Under the pieces are notes generated by a model. That model was not told the origin of the DNA and searched no databases. It was given only the letters and a program-made list of their open reading frames with translations. Of a stretch of DNA of 64,000 nucleotides, positions 24,963 to 36,665 are shown one piece after another. A program made the position numbers and the translations under genes. Numbering within the stretch: the stretch's first letter is position 1; each line of letters opens with the position of its first letter. The stretch covers positions 13,385,001 through 13,449,000 of the forward strand of contig NC_081822.1 in assembly GCF_030704535.1 (NCBI RefSeq), given 5' to 3'. The stretch is from Vitis vinifera (Eukaryota; Streptophyta; Magnoliopsida; Vitales; Vitaceae).

Positions 24963-26065
24963 GAGCCCGTTTGGTAGTGATTCTAGTGGAAGTGTTTTTA
25001 TTTGAAGTGTTTTCTACTATAGTGTTTCTGTGAAAAACACTTTTATGATAATCAGAAAAAATGATTTTAAAGTGTTTTTGATAATATATTGTATAAATAT
25101 AAAAACACTTTTAATATTAATAAATTATCAAAAAGGACATACAATTTTAATTTAAAAAAATGGTACGATAAACAAAAAAAAAATTTATTAATGAAAAAAC
25201 ATCTAAATCACTAAAAAAATAACATTGAATAAAAGATAATTTTAAAATTAAAACAATATATGATTACCTATTAATTTCTAAAAAAAAAAAGACTTTTCTA
25301 ATTAAAAATAATAATTTTTTATCACTATACTAAAATTTTAAAAAATATTTACAAAAAACGTCTAAATCAATAAAAAAAAAGAACATTGAATAAAAGATAA
25401 TTTTAAAAGTAAAACAATATATGACCACCTATTAATTTCTAAAAAAAAAAAAGATTTTTCTAATTAAAAATAATAATTTTTTTTTATCAATATACTAAAA
25501 TTTTTAAAAATATTTACAAAAAATATCTAAATCAATAAAAAAGAACATTGAATAAAAGATAAATTTCAAAGTAAAACAATATATGATTACCTATTAGTTT
25601 CCCAAAAAAAAAAATTATAATTAAAAGTAAATAAGAAGACAAGTGTTTTCATAGCAAAAAAATTGGGGGAAATTATATTCTTACATATTAGAGTCATAAT
25701 CAAACATCAATGAGATATGAGAAGATTTGCAATTCGATCACGTTGTCGAATGAAAATAGAGGTTTACTGTGTTGTCTCAGATGGAGAGCGATGGAGGAGG
25801 AGAATAAAGGAGAGAGATATGAACGAAAGGGAAGAAAGATATCCGGAATCACTGAGGGTCATTTTTGGAATATTTCAAAAAAATTGAAGTGTTTTTTTTT
25901 AAAAAAACACCTGTCAAGTGATTCTCTAAAAATCACTTCAAGCGTTTTTCCAGATTTTCAAAAGTGTTTTTTAAAATTTGCCAAACACTTTATTTTCATC
26001 CCAAAAACACTTAAAAGTGTTTTTAAGGGTAAAAACACTTTTAAAAATCACTGCCAAACGGACTC
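24963..26065. mobile_element. PIF/Harbinger-like TIR element A, 1.1 kb, non-autonomous
   Basis: Ends are inverted repeats: GAGCCCGTTTGGTAGTGATT on the left and AATCACTGCCAAACGGACTC on the right. A TTA triplet flanks both sides (24960-24962 and 26066-26068). Subterminal parts carry many AAACACTTTT/AAAGTGTTTT words in both orientations. The plus-strand open frame at 25710-26069 lies inside and has no transposase similarity. Its right part is related to that of element B at 40953-44427. It lies between two divergent PPR genes. Confidence 0.85.
25200..25610. repeat. Internal tandem repeat of element A, about 162-bp period
   Basis: The words AACATTGAATAAAAGATAA and ACAATATATGA...CCTATTA recur at about 25221, 25383 and 25544, giving roughly 2.5 copies. 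Confidence 0.75.
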
Positions 26066-26334
26066 TTAATTGTTTCCATTTGTTTTTTAAGAATTGTTTT
26101 TAAAAATAATTATAAATATAGAAAATAATTAAAAATAAAATATTTTATATAAAGAATATTTAAAAATATAAAAATTGGTTTTTTAAAACATATTTAAAAA
26201 CATAAAAAATAAAAAAATGATTAAAAATATTTTAAATTTCTAAACAAACATTTATTTTATAAAATATTAAAAAATATTTTTCAAATATCATTTTTCAGTT
26301 AAAATCCCACTAAGCTGGCACAATCTCCCTCCAA

Positions 26335-28062
26335 ATGACAGTTGGACTACAGATGATGAGAATTGGAAGTTTGTCCCAAAACTCACGAGATACCCGCAGC
26401 CCCCGCCCAAAACCCCAGAATGAACGTCAAAATCACCAGACCCAAAGCCCATCACTCCCCAAATCCCTCAAACAAGGCTCTGATTTTTGCCCCGGAAAAG
26501 GCACTCCGAGTCTTTCAAATTGGTGTCACCTTATAAGAAGTTACCTCTCTCAAGGAGCCCCAAGAGAAGCCCTTCTTGTGTATACTGGTTTGCGCAGGAA
26601 AGGTGTATACCTTCTGGGTGTGGCGCCTTTGGTTCTCAAGGCTTGTGCTTCTCTTTCCATAGTGAAGCATGGAAAAGCTTTGCATGCTGAGTCAATCAAG
26701 AATGGGGTAGACTTTGATGTAATGATTGGAACTTCGTTGGTTTGTATGTATGCAAAATGTGGGAATGTTGTTGATTCTCGTAAAGTATTTGATTATATGC
26801 CTGAGAGGAATGCGGTGACATGGAATGCGATGATATGTGGATACTTGGGGAATGGAGATAGCAAGTCCGCGGTTTTATTATTTGAAAAGATGTCTATACG
26901 AACTGCAGTGACATGGATTGAAATGATTGATGGGTTTGCAAGGAGCGGGGATACTGAGACTGCTAGGCGTTTCTTTGATGATGTTCCATCTGAGTTGAGG
27001 AATGTAGTAACTTGGACTGTGATGGTTGATGGGTATGCTAGAAATGCGGAGATGGAGGCTGCAAGGGAAGTTTTTGAGGGGATGCCTCAGAGGAATTTCT
27101 TTGCTTGGTCATCTATGATTTCTGGGTACTGCAAGAAGGGTAATGTTAAGGAGGCAAGGTCTATTTTTGATCGAATTCCAGTAAGGAATCTGGTGAATTG
27201 GAATTCCCTAATTTCTGGGTATGCACAAAATGGGTTTTCTGAGGAAGCTTTGGAAGCATTTGGAAAAATGCAAGCTGAAGGATTTGAGCCAGATGAGGTC
27301 ACGATAGCCAGTGTTTTATCTGCTTGTTCTCAGTTGGGCCTGTTGGATGCTGGTAAGAAAATCCATCACATGATGAATCATAAGGGCATAAAGCTAAATC
27401 AGTTTGTTCTGAATGGACTGGTTGACATGTATGCAAAATGTGGAGATTTAGCTAATGCAAGACTGATCTTTGAAGGGATGGCTCATAGGAACAGGGCCTG
27501 TTGGAATTCCATGATCTCAGGTTTTGCCATTCATGGACAAAGTAAGGAGGCTCTTGAGTTTTTCGGCAGAATGGAGGACTCCCATGAGGGGCCAGATGAG
27601 ATAACTTTCCTCTCAGTGCTCTCAGCATGTGCACACGGGGGGTTTGTGAATGCAGGTTTAGAAATTTTCTCTAGGATGGAAAAATATGGCTTGACAACGG
27701 GCATCAAACATTATGGTTGTTTGATTGACCTTTTGGGGCGCGCAGGGAGAATAAAAGAGGCTTATGATTTGATCAAAAGAATGCCAGTGAAACCAAATGA
27801 TGTAGTTTGGGGTGCCCTTCTTGGAGCTTGCCGGGTTCATTTGGACATGGAGATGGCAGACCGGGTGGTGGAAGAGATTGTTAAAGTGGATTCTAACATT
27901 AGCTCTGGATGTGATTCACATTATGTGCTGCTGTCAAATATTTATGCTGCTTCTGATAGATGGGAGAAGGCTGAAAAGATGAGGATGGAAATGGCGAATA
28001 AAGGGTTTCAAAAGACATCAGGGTGCAGTTCAATTATGCCAGGCAACAACACCCATGAGTAA
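26335..28062 (+). CDS. PLS-class pentatricopeptide repeat protein, E subgroup, similar to At3g21470
   Basis: A single frame of 575 residues without introns. An N-terminal Pro/Gln/Ser-rich stretch is followed by PPR motifs from about residue 60. These include S motifs (NAVTWNAMICGYLGNGD, NVVTWTVMVDGYARNAE) and P/L motifs (GFEPDEVTIASVLSACSQLG). An E-type end (KPNDVVWGALLGACRVH..., GCSSIMPGNNTHE) stops abruptly where longer relatives continue past HEF. No DYW domain. The role is presumably organellar RNA binding. Several in-frame ATGs lie near the start (26335, 26353, 26356), so the true N terminus is uncertain. Resemblance to At3g21470 is from memory. Confidence 0.92.
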   Translation: MTVGLQMMRIGSLSQNSRDTRSPRPKPQNERQNHQTQSPSLPKSLKQGSDFCPGKGTPSLSNWCHLIRSYLSQGAPREALLVYTGLRRKGVYLLGVAPLVLKACASLSIVKHGKALHAESIKNGVDFDVMIGTSLVCMYAKCGNVVDSRKVFDYMPERNAVTWNAMICGYLGNGDSKSAVLLFEKMSIRTAVTWIEMIDGFARSGDTETARRFFDDVPSELRNVVTWTVMVDGYARNAEMEAAREVFEGMPQRNFFAWSSMISGYCKKGNVKEARSIFDRIPVRNLVNWNSLISGYAQNGFSEEALEAFGKMQAEGFEPDEVTIASVLSACSQLGLLDAGKKIHHMMNHKGIKLNQFVLNGLVDMYAKCGDLANARLIFEGMAHRNRACWNSMISGFAIHGQSKEALEFFGRMEDSHEGPDEITFLSVLSACAHGGFVNAGLEIFSRMEKYGLTTGIKHYGCLIDLLGRAGRIKEAYDLIKRMPVKPNDVVWGALLGACRVHLDMEMADRVVEEIVKVDSNISSGCDSHYVLLSNIYAASDRWEKAEKMRMEMANKGFQKTSGCSSIMPGNNTHE

Positions 28063-28139
28063 ATCATGCCAGTGGTTCATAACCCATCAGCTATGAAGTG
28101 AAGTCTAAAGCATCTTGCTAAATCCAGTGAGCAAACTTA

Positions 28140-28258
28140 GAACTTGTTTGACAGTGATTATAGGAAATGTTTCTAATCTTTCTAATACTTGAAAGATAAA
28201 ATTTTTTAAGTGTTATAAATATTAGAAACACTTTTTAAAATTACTGTCAAATGCACTC
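28140..28258. mobile_element. Tourist-like MITE, 119 bp, first of a chained pair
   Basis: Inverted ends GAACTTGTTTGACAGTGATT and, at the right, ATTACTGTCAAATGCACTC. TTA at 28137-28139 and TTA at 28259-28261. The interior folds on itself (TTTCTAATCTTTCTAATACT against AGTGTTATAAATATTAGAAA). It lies in the 3' flank of the plus-strand PPR gene. Confidence 0.8.
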
Positions 28259-28261
28259 TTA

Positions 28262-28378
28262 AAGTGTGTTTAAAAGTGATTTTAAGAAACGTTTTTAACT
28301 TTTTTACTTGAATAATAAAATTTTTCAAAATATTAAAAAGATTAAAAATGCTTTCTAGAATCACTACCAAACATGCTC
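28262..28378. mobile_element. Tourist-like MITE, 117 bp, second of a chained pair
   Basis: Starts immediately after the TTA that closes the previous copy and ends AATCACTACCAAACATGCTC followed by TTA (28379-28381). Only a single TTA lies between the two copies. Confidence 0.8.
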
Positions 28379-28842
28379 TTACACACAGTAAATTATATGT
28401 AATTGCAATATATCAATTCATCACGAAAGCATGAATTTTGGGATTGAAAGGGCACTGCCCCCAATTCACCAGACAAGAGGAAACTTTCTTCCTTCCAATG
28501 TCAGGGCAACATGCTTCCAGGCCATCATGTGCCTTGCAGAGAAGTGATGGGCAACAGGTGGTTTGCTTGAAACAGTTTTAGAAAAAGCAATCACAAAGGA
28601 GCTGAACCATGGAAATTTTGATCATGGAGAAAGTGGAAGGTTGGCCTTCGATATCTAGGTATACTAGTAAAACCACTGCCAGGCAACTTCTACAAAGCTT
28701 CTCGCAAGATTCAATGTGAACCAAAAATATGTAGTCCAAAAATGAATTCTATTTTTCTATACATGCAATTTTTTTGTTGTAAATTTCATTGTAGGAGAAG
28801 GATATTATATTTATGCTCCCTCAATTCATAGAAATATCTCGA

Positions 28843-31323
28843 CTAGACAACACGGAAAGAGTCAGCTATCTTTTTTAAATCCTTGTAATGTCTCTTCCAT
28901 TGAAGACCTGCAGAAATAAGTAACCTATAATTAGTTATAGCTCGTTTTGCGAGACAAAAACTTCATTTATGGCTAACAATTCTTGTTTTTTGATATGAAG
29001 CATGAGAGAGCAAAGAAGTTCTATACCACTTGCAGTTACACTGAACAAGTAAAGGCGATTTCCCGCTGCAGTTGCTGTGATAAGAACATGAGGTGGCTCC
29101 AATTCGAACTGGTAATATGTTCTTCCTGAGTGCTCCACTACTCCCATGCTCAAGACTTTTCCTTCTACATTCTCCCCAATCACTTCTGGTCCAAAAGCAG
29201 CGATCACTTTCTCTGGAGGTCCTATTTTTTCAACTTTAGCATCATCCCCAAGATCTGTACATCATAGCAACACTATGATAAGAAATGAATATCTGAGGCT
29301 AGTGAACCAAGTTCACCATGGAAAACTACTTGAGAACTGCATTTCATTTCAAGATTCCTGTCCACTTGTCAAGGTCTTAAATACAAGATCTGTCAGAAAC
29401 TTACTGTCTGCAAATCTGAGAACTGGGGCAACAATGACAAATAAACGCCCTTCCTTAGAATTGGCAAACCTCAAATCAATCTCTGTCCCACCTAGATCTG
29501 CAATTGATACAGGAACCTGTGACATGGATCAAGAAGCTTATTTGGTGAAATTGTGGTAGAGGTAGATGTCCAGGAAGGGGGAAAATGAATCAATATAGGG
29601 GTCGAGTCTATAGTCCAGTGGAGGTAGATTATTACCTCTTCCCAACCAGAAGGGACTGAAAAGATGTAAGGAATAATCGGACTCCATCCAACACCATGGC
29701 CTCCAGATTTTTCATCCGGTCTCCGGTATGTCCTCCAACCTGTCTGAGCACATCTTTACTAATCAAGGTGACAGTTCACTTTACAACAGAGAGAGCTCTA
29801 AGTGACCCAGTTGCTTTAGCTTGTTAATTTAAGTTTCAAGAAAGGGATTCTGCACATAGTTTTGGCTGAATGTGGCAAAACTGCAGAAAATATTTGCAAA
29901 TGTACATGGGGAAAAATGTGAAATTTGGTTATTGTGTCTATTTAAGCCTATCTTCCAACCTCGCAAGATGGCATATAATGTGATTTTTCACATGTAAGAA
30001 CAATAGTTGGAGAGGGGAGAAGAAATCAGAGATGATTTTGTTTTTGTTTTTAATTTGGTTCTCATCTTGAATTCTGACCAGTATAAAAGTGCTTAGACTG
30101 AGTATGGGAAGCAGACTAAGAGCGCATTTGGGGATGATTTTAGAAAACGTTTTTAACATTTCTAACACTAGAATGATAAAAAATTTCAAATGTTAGAAAG
30201 ATTAAGAGCGTTTAATAGAATCATTGTCAAAGGGGTTTTAAGAGCTTGTTTGACAGTGGTTCTAGAAAGTGTTTCTAACATTTTGAAGAATTTTATGAAA
30301 AGAGTTGTTTTCAAGTATTAGAAATGTTAAAAACATTTTTAAAAATCACTATCAAACAAGCTTTAAGAGTGTGTTTAATAGTGATTTTAAGAAGTGTTTG
30401 TAATCTTTTTAACACTTGAAAGATAAAAAAATTTAAATGCTATAAAGATTTTAAGCACTTCCTAAAATTACTATCAAACGCACTCTAATACTCCGTTTGA
30501 TATTGATTTTAAGAAGTATTTTTAATTTTTGTAATACTTAAAAATTTTTATCTTTCAAATATTAGAAAAGTTAAAAACACTTTTTATAATCACTGTCAAA
30601 TGCACTCTACGAGTGCATATGATACCGATTTTAAAAAATGTTTTTAATCTTTGTAACACTTGAATGATAAATATTTTTTTTTTTGTGTTAGAAAGGTTGT
30701 AAGTGATTTCTAAAACCACTAACAAATGGGTTATAACTCTAAGTGGCATACATGGCATATGAAGAAAGAATGATGATATACACTGAAATGGCTTTTCTCA
30801 ATGGAGATATGTTTCAGTAGGCAGACTCTCAAGCTAGTGTGTTTGGAAGAGAGAATGTTTAGAGAAAAGTGTTTCTTCTCTTCTGTGGGTTTTGCTTTAT
30901 TCTGCTTTCCTTCTCAATGTCCAAAATACACTAGTAAAGATAGAAAGAAACAGAGCACATGTGTTTAAGGTTATGAAAGCTATGAAACCAACCTTGTTCA
31001 TCTGGCTCAGATAGACCAGGTACCCTTCCTGCTAGGAGGCCTTGTTTCACAACTGCCAATCCCTCTCTTGGAAAACCCAAAACTGCGGAAGAAATCAAAG
31101 AGACCCCAGAAACAATAGCGGATCTTCTCTTCAAAAACCCAGAGAACTTCTCAGTTTCTTCATCAACAAATTCAACACAACCATTCTGTCTTGTATCTAC
31201 AGCAGCTTTTGCTACCGATAAACCCTTATCCGGCGAAGAATGAGAAAGAAAACGGTGAGAAGGAATGATATGATGATGATTTCTCCAGGAAAAGCTACAG
31301 CTAGTGAATATGGATGTTCCCAT
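28843..31323 (-). CDS. PPD6: PsbP domain-containing protein 6, thylakoid lumen, five exons
   Basis: Exons on the minus strand are 31323-30993, 29739-29636, 29516-29405, 29254-29027 and 28907-28843, with GT-AG borders and a closed frame of 279 residues. The N terminus is a Ser/His-rich plastid transit region. A twin-arginine signal follows: RR at 66-67, a hydrophobic stretch, and a likely cleavage after the GLA at 88-90. This points to Tat import into the thylakoid lumen. The rest is a PsbP-fold domain with GWRTYRRPDEKSGGHGVGW, SVPSGWEEVPVSIADLGGTE and FELEPPHVLITATAAGNRLY, ending QWKRHYKDLKKIADSFRVV. The close match in remembered motifs to Arabidopsis PPD6 supports the name; its exact role in the lumen is not settled. 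Intron 1 (1.25 kb) hosts a MITE chain. Confidence 0.93.
30120..30733. mobile_element. Chain of five Tourist-like MITEs in PPD6 intron 1
   Basis: Five copies of 118-125 bp lie end to end: 30120-30238, 30242-30363, 30367-30485, 30489-30607 and 30611-about 30733. Each begins GAG(C/T)...TTTGA-like and ends as its inverse (ATCAAACGCACTC-like). A single TAA (TAC at the fourth junction) separates neighbours, and TAA precedes the first. Copies differ from one another clearly, so they are not a recent tandem duplication. Confidence 0.8.
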
Positions 31324-32499
31324 TTTCTCTGTACGCAGAAAAAAATGCTGGAAGAGAACTGAGATAGGTTCTTGTGATCAGAAATTCAGACAAGAGAACT
31401 GAGTGATATGCTCTTTTGTTCAGTAATTCAATAAATTTTCTTTGGGTGGGGAACAATGGGGAAGAACTTGAGGTGCTCGGGATACTGAAGAAGTGGATTT
31501 TTTTATTTTTTATTTTTCCTTTTTTTGTGGACGTGGTATCACTGCTTTATGTTTTCTTGATTCGCTAATATGATCCTCCAAGTTACACCACCAATTACAA
31601 GGTCCATCTTATCTTGTCTCTATCAATGGAGTCCGTACTTCCAATTTTTTTTATTTTTTATTTTTAATTCTTAAATCCATCGTGTGGTGATGGAACTCCA
31701 CCATAATTTTAATTTAAGCATCTATCTCAAGGTAATGTTAGACATGGTGAGAAATTTTTTTATTTTAAAAACAAATATAAAAATAAAAAATGAGATGAAA
31801 AGAACAATTTTTTTTTTTTTTATACTTTCAAAAAAAATCCAAGTTTTATTTATTTTTGTTTTTTTTGTTACATTTAACAATTTCAAAACCTTCAAAAAGA
31901 AATAAAAAGATTTTTTATTGTTTCAAATAATTTTTTTTTCCCTAAAAGTACTAAATAGAAGGGGCATTTTATAATTTTCATGGCTTGGAATGTGTAAGAG
32001 ATCAATGATGGCATAAATCTTGAAAGTAGAGAATTTGCAGCAATTAATCCAAACAACACCCTTGCCACCACATGATACATTCAGATTGCAAGTTAAAATC
32101 AGCCAAAATGCTTCCAGTTTTCAGGAATCAGAAAAACCTCTCCAAAGTGATTGATACAGAGTAGAATCTGTGAATTAAGAAACAACTAACATGGAATGCC
32201 GCAAATAAAAGACATGGGAGACAAAAAGAAGAAAGGAAAATACTGGAATCATAGGAGGGGACCCGTACATAACTAATTATGGCTATTGTACCTATATTCG
32301 TGTATGCATAACTACCAAGACAGGAGATCACCCAATGAAGAGGAAAGAAAGTCTCCACAAGTTCAGTGCAACTCTAAAGCTTGGCAGGAAGAAATTCAAT
32401 AGAATTTAAAAAGAAAAATATGGCACCCATTATAGAGGGGATTTAGGGCATTGCATATAGGGAACGAGACAAGCAGTAGGGGTCATCTTTTGGGCACAA
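31324..32499. other. Intergenic: PPD6 promoter side and GT47 3' flank
   Basis: 31324-31480 is the upstream flank of PPD6. 31500-31950 is A+T rich with T runs. 32080-32499 is probably the 3' untranslated region of the glycosyltransferase. No further gene was seen. Confidence 0.45.
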
Positions 32500-35400
32500 T
32501 CAAGGCAAAGGCATGGGAGGTTTCCAATTAGAGAATTGTTCCAAATTTCTATTTATAATAGATCCATTGTGCAGCCAGAATGTTTCTGTTGACTGGTGGA
32601 ATTTTCTCACTTTTCTCTGAAGTTCCCACATGATTCCGCGCATTGCTGAACATGGCTCTGATTCTGAAGCATAAACCCACCAACACCTCACCTCTCGCCC
32701 ACGGGATATCATCTCCTCTATCACTTTATCTGGTGAAGCATAGCAGAAGCTGTGAGCTATAATCTTCTACATTTTCCTAAGATGTAAAAGCACATGATAA
32801 AATATGGAAAAGAGCTGCCAAGATCTAACCTGGTATTGATTCTAGGTACTCCAGAAGTTGGGGTCCAATTTGAGAGGATGGCCATTTGATTGATACCTGG
32901 GTGTAGTCAATGACATTCTGGAAAGGTAATTCTACTTGATCTGATAAAATCACTGGGACACACTCCTGTTCAGCAAACAAAATTGTTATTTTGATTAGCA
33001 CATCCTATCAACATGTGTGCATCTAAAAAGATGGAAACAAAGGGGAGGAAGATACCACAAAAAAGGACTCATAGAAACGAAGAGTCCACGATGACTCCCC
33101 ACGAGGGGCAAAGCAGAACTTGGCATTGCGCAGGTGATGAAAATACTCTATCCTGCCTAATTTGTCAGGGCCACTGAACTGCAGCTCTGGAGATTCCAAC
33201 TGTTTATAAAATCAATGTGCATAGTTTCTGGAGGCAGTATCATTTCATTAAAAAAGAACAGAAATAAAAAATAGATGATGTGCTATAATCAAAGGAGATT
33301 TTGAATGAAGTGATGAAATAGCATGCAGGCATATCATGCATTAACAAGAAGAATCCAGAACCGAAACAACAAAGTTGTTTTAACAGTTAAATTAAGGCAT
33401 TTGTTTAGGAAAATCAGAAAATAACTGACAGATCACAACAAAATGCAATAATTAAGGAAATAAGTTGCCTGTGTATTCTAAACAAAAAAAAAAATTAAAA
33501 AAAAAATCCCAGGGTATGAAATGAAAATAATAGTTTGGCGATTAAAAGAGAAACTTCTTGCCTATTGGATGGCACAGTAACATCCCTCACCAATAGAAAT
33601 AACAGTTTGTCAGGTAAGAATTGCAATTAATTAAATAAATCAAAATGGAGTAATCACTTGCCCCAAAGAAACATTGTATAGTCACATTTCAGATCCACCA
33701 TACTTGAAGAAAAGATGCTTAAGTTGATTCTATGCTAACATGATGTTAATATCACATAGAGGTATGAGTATGCGTGGGTGTTGGGGTTTCAGACTTTCCA
33801 TTATGTATAGAATACAGGTGGCACATGGAAGGATAACACTCTATTGTGTCTAAAAATAAAAACTGGGAAGAGTTCAAGAGTGATTGACGAGAAGAGATAC
33901 ACTAAATAGTGCAAAATTGAGAGAGTGAAAGAGTTTGTAAGGAGAGATTTTAGAGCAGTAAATTACTTTTGGTGGATTTTGAACAATAAATTTCAGCTGC
34001 CTATCTACTTGTTTTAAATTTAAATTGATGATCTTTTTATTGAAGTAGGTGGTTTGATATCAAAATGCATTTTTAAATTGGGAGAGACAAAAGGAGAGAA
34101 AATGAGATTTTAGCTTTCTTTATAATACAGATAATGCTTATAGTGACATTAAACAAAAACAGATAATTTTTCTTCATTATGCAAACTCCTACAGACTGAA
34201 ACAAAATAACCCACTCACAGAGCAAGGAAACAGAGTTGGATACAGGACATCGTAATGAATAAAATTTCAATTTGATCAATCCAACTCCAAATTGAAGCCA
34301 GAAAAATTAATTTAGAAAGAAGAAATTTAAGCAAATTGTATAATTTTATTTAGAAAAACCACAAGGTAACAGAAGAAGAGATACCTTATCAGGGTATTGC
34401 TTCGCAAGCTCTATTAATTGAAGACGACCAAGCTTTCTCTGTGCTCGGCCTAAGAAGTTTGCCAAGAACTTCCTCTTTGATAGAGGCAAAGGCTGTACAA
34501 AGGTAGCTCCATTTGTAGTCATCTCATCAGCAACATTTCCGGGAATGATGATATCTTTCCACGTATTAAAGGCACTTGTGTCTTTTTTGTCTGTACGGTC
34601 CCCCTGCAGTAGCACAGACATTGTTTTCAAGTTAGATATTGAGTGTCCTGGAGTTTCTATTTTAGAACCAGCAAAGAAACAGCTACTAAAAGAAACACAC
34701 TACTGAAAAAGTTGATGATGACACCTATCTATCACAACCACTTATAACTTTGAAGACTTATGACCAGATCACACTCCTTTTAGTTAAAAGATCATAGAAG
34801 TCAATAAGATGCCCATACTTTGCCAACCTATAACTCAGAACACTATAGAAGACCATCAACAGTTCCAACCTAAGAAATTTCAGGATTGTTCGTTCCGGTG
34901 TGAAATTGGGATTTCCAGTCAATGAATTCTAAAATTACAAGTTCTCATTGAACATATTTACATGGTCTTTCCAAATTATACCAAGAACCAAATGTATCTT
35001 TTTAAAACACAGGTAGGAAGAATGATGAAGCTAATGCACCAAAGCACAAACTCAGAAATTTAGATCCTTTAACAACAGCATAAAATGTTTGATTAGAATG
35101 ATGAAGATAAGGTGTGGGTCTATAATATAGTTTGATTAGAAGACTTTCAGGTCAACATCAAGAGAAGGGGTGTGAAATACCTCGTAGGATAGCATAAAAT
35201 GTTCCTTACTACTGTTAGTTATTGCAGACAAATGAAAATTAATTCTTATATCCCTAAAGGAATGTAGTCATAACTAGAAATTCAGTCCTTCGGCACACAA
35301 GGAATGATCCAAACAGCAAATGGGTTTCTCCAAAAGCGAGCACAAGAAATACATATGTAGTAAACTTAGCTTGATACCTCAGGAGTAAGAATTATTGAGC

Positions 35401-36629
35401 GGTTTAAGTATGTTGCCCAGGATTTAAACAAGTGAGGCCCAGCACCACTGCAATTGAGCAAGTATTCATCAATGATAATAATGGACTACCAAAGAAAAAT
35501 GGCATCATAATACACCAACATCCAAATATGTATGCATACATATAGAACTTCACTTAAAACATAAAGATAATAATGACTGACTTTCAGCCTCTATGGATAA
35601 ATGTGATATCTTACCAAATTAATAATTGTTTGAATTCACCAAGTAACCATGGCTAGAGTAGTCTTGTGCTCAAACCTTGACTAGACACAGTAATATTTAG
35701 AAAAAAAAAAATTATTTTCAGTGAGAAAATGTTGTGATTTGAGGAAAATGCCATTGCTGTAAAAAGTTGAGCAAATTTTTTTATTTTTTTTCCAAACACG
35801 GCATATCTTTAAATATAAGCATGAAATTAATCTCAGTTATTCACAAAAACAGGGAAACCCATCTACGATATGTAGGCTTTATGACCCTGACAAATTAAAT
35901 TACTACAAATGCTTCAATTTACAAGGCTCCAATGCATGACCACCAAAAGCAGCCACCAGCCAACCACCAGTATTGCTGCCAAGCACCCATCTCTGCTGCA
36001 AACCTAACTGGCACCAGCACCGCAACACCTATGGTTGTTGCAATTGCTGCTTCCATCACCTTGGGCCACCACCTTGAGCCACCACTTTGCTAACACCACC
36101 ACTAACAAACAGTGGTAGCATCTCAGTCACCATTGGCAATGTTACTAGAACCAGCACTACTCTCTTTGGAGTTCACTCAATTAACTGATGCATCCCTAAC
36201 TTATTCATATGTTTCTACCTAACATGGAAGACATGATTTTTGTACCTCCATATTACATCATTTTCTATAACTTAAAATACAGCTCCTATCAATTAATGAG
36301 TAGAAAAAATTATTTTTCATAATTCAGTCTCTAATTATGCAAATCATACTATTCTCAAAATGCTGACTGAGCTATGCGATAGCAGAGAATGGCATTGACT
36401 CATTTTCTTTACAATCTATACCTAAACTGCTATGCTCATGAGTGTGTGAAAGGTAGAAGAACCGTCAACTCATAATTAATATAGCTTGATTGGTTCAGGG
36501 TTTTCCATAATCTAATACGCAACATGAATGCTATGAAAATCTTTAGATTCAATATTTTGCTCCAAGTTAAAGGTACATAAACATTTCTCCTAATCCTTTG
36601 TTGAAACAAATATATATATATATATATAT

Positions 36630-36665
<36 letters not shown>

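Noticed and set aside
25710..26069. 119-codon plus-strand frame as a gene
   Set aside because: It lies inside a TTA-flanked element and reads through its terminal inverted repeat; no protein family is recognisable.
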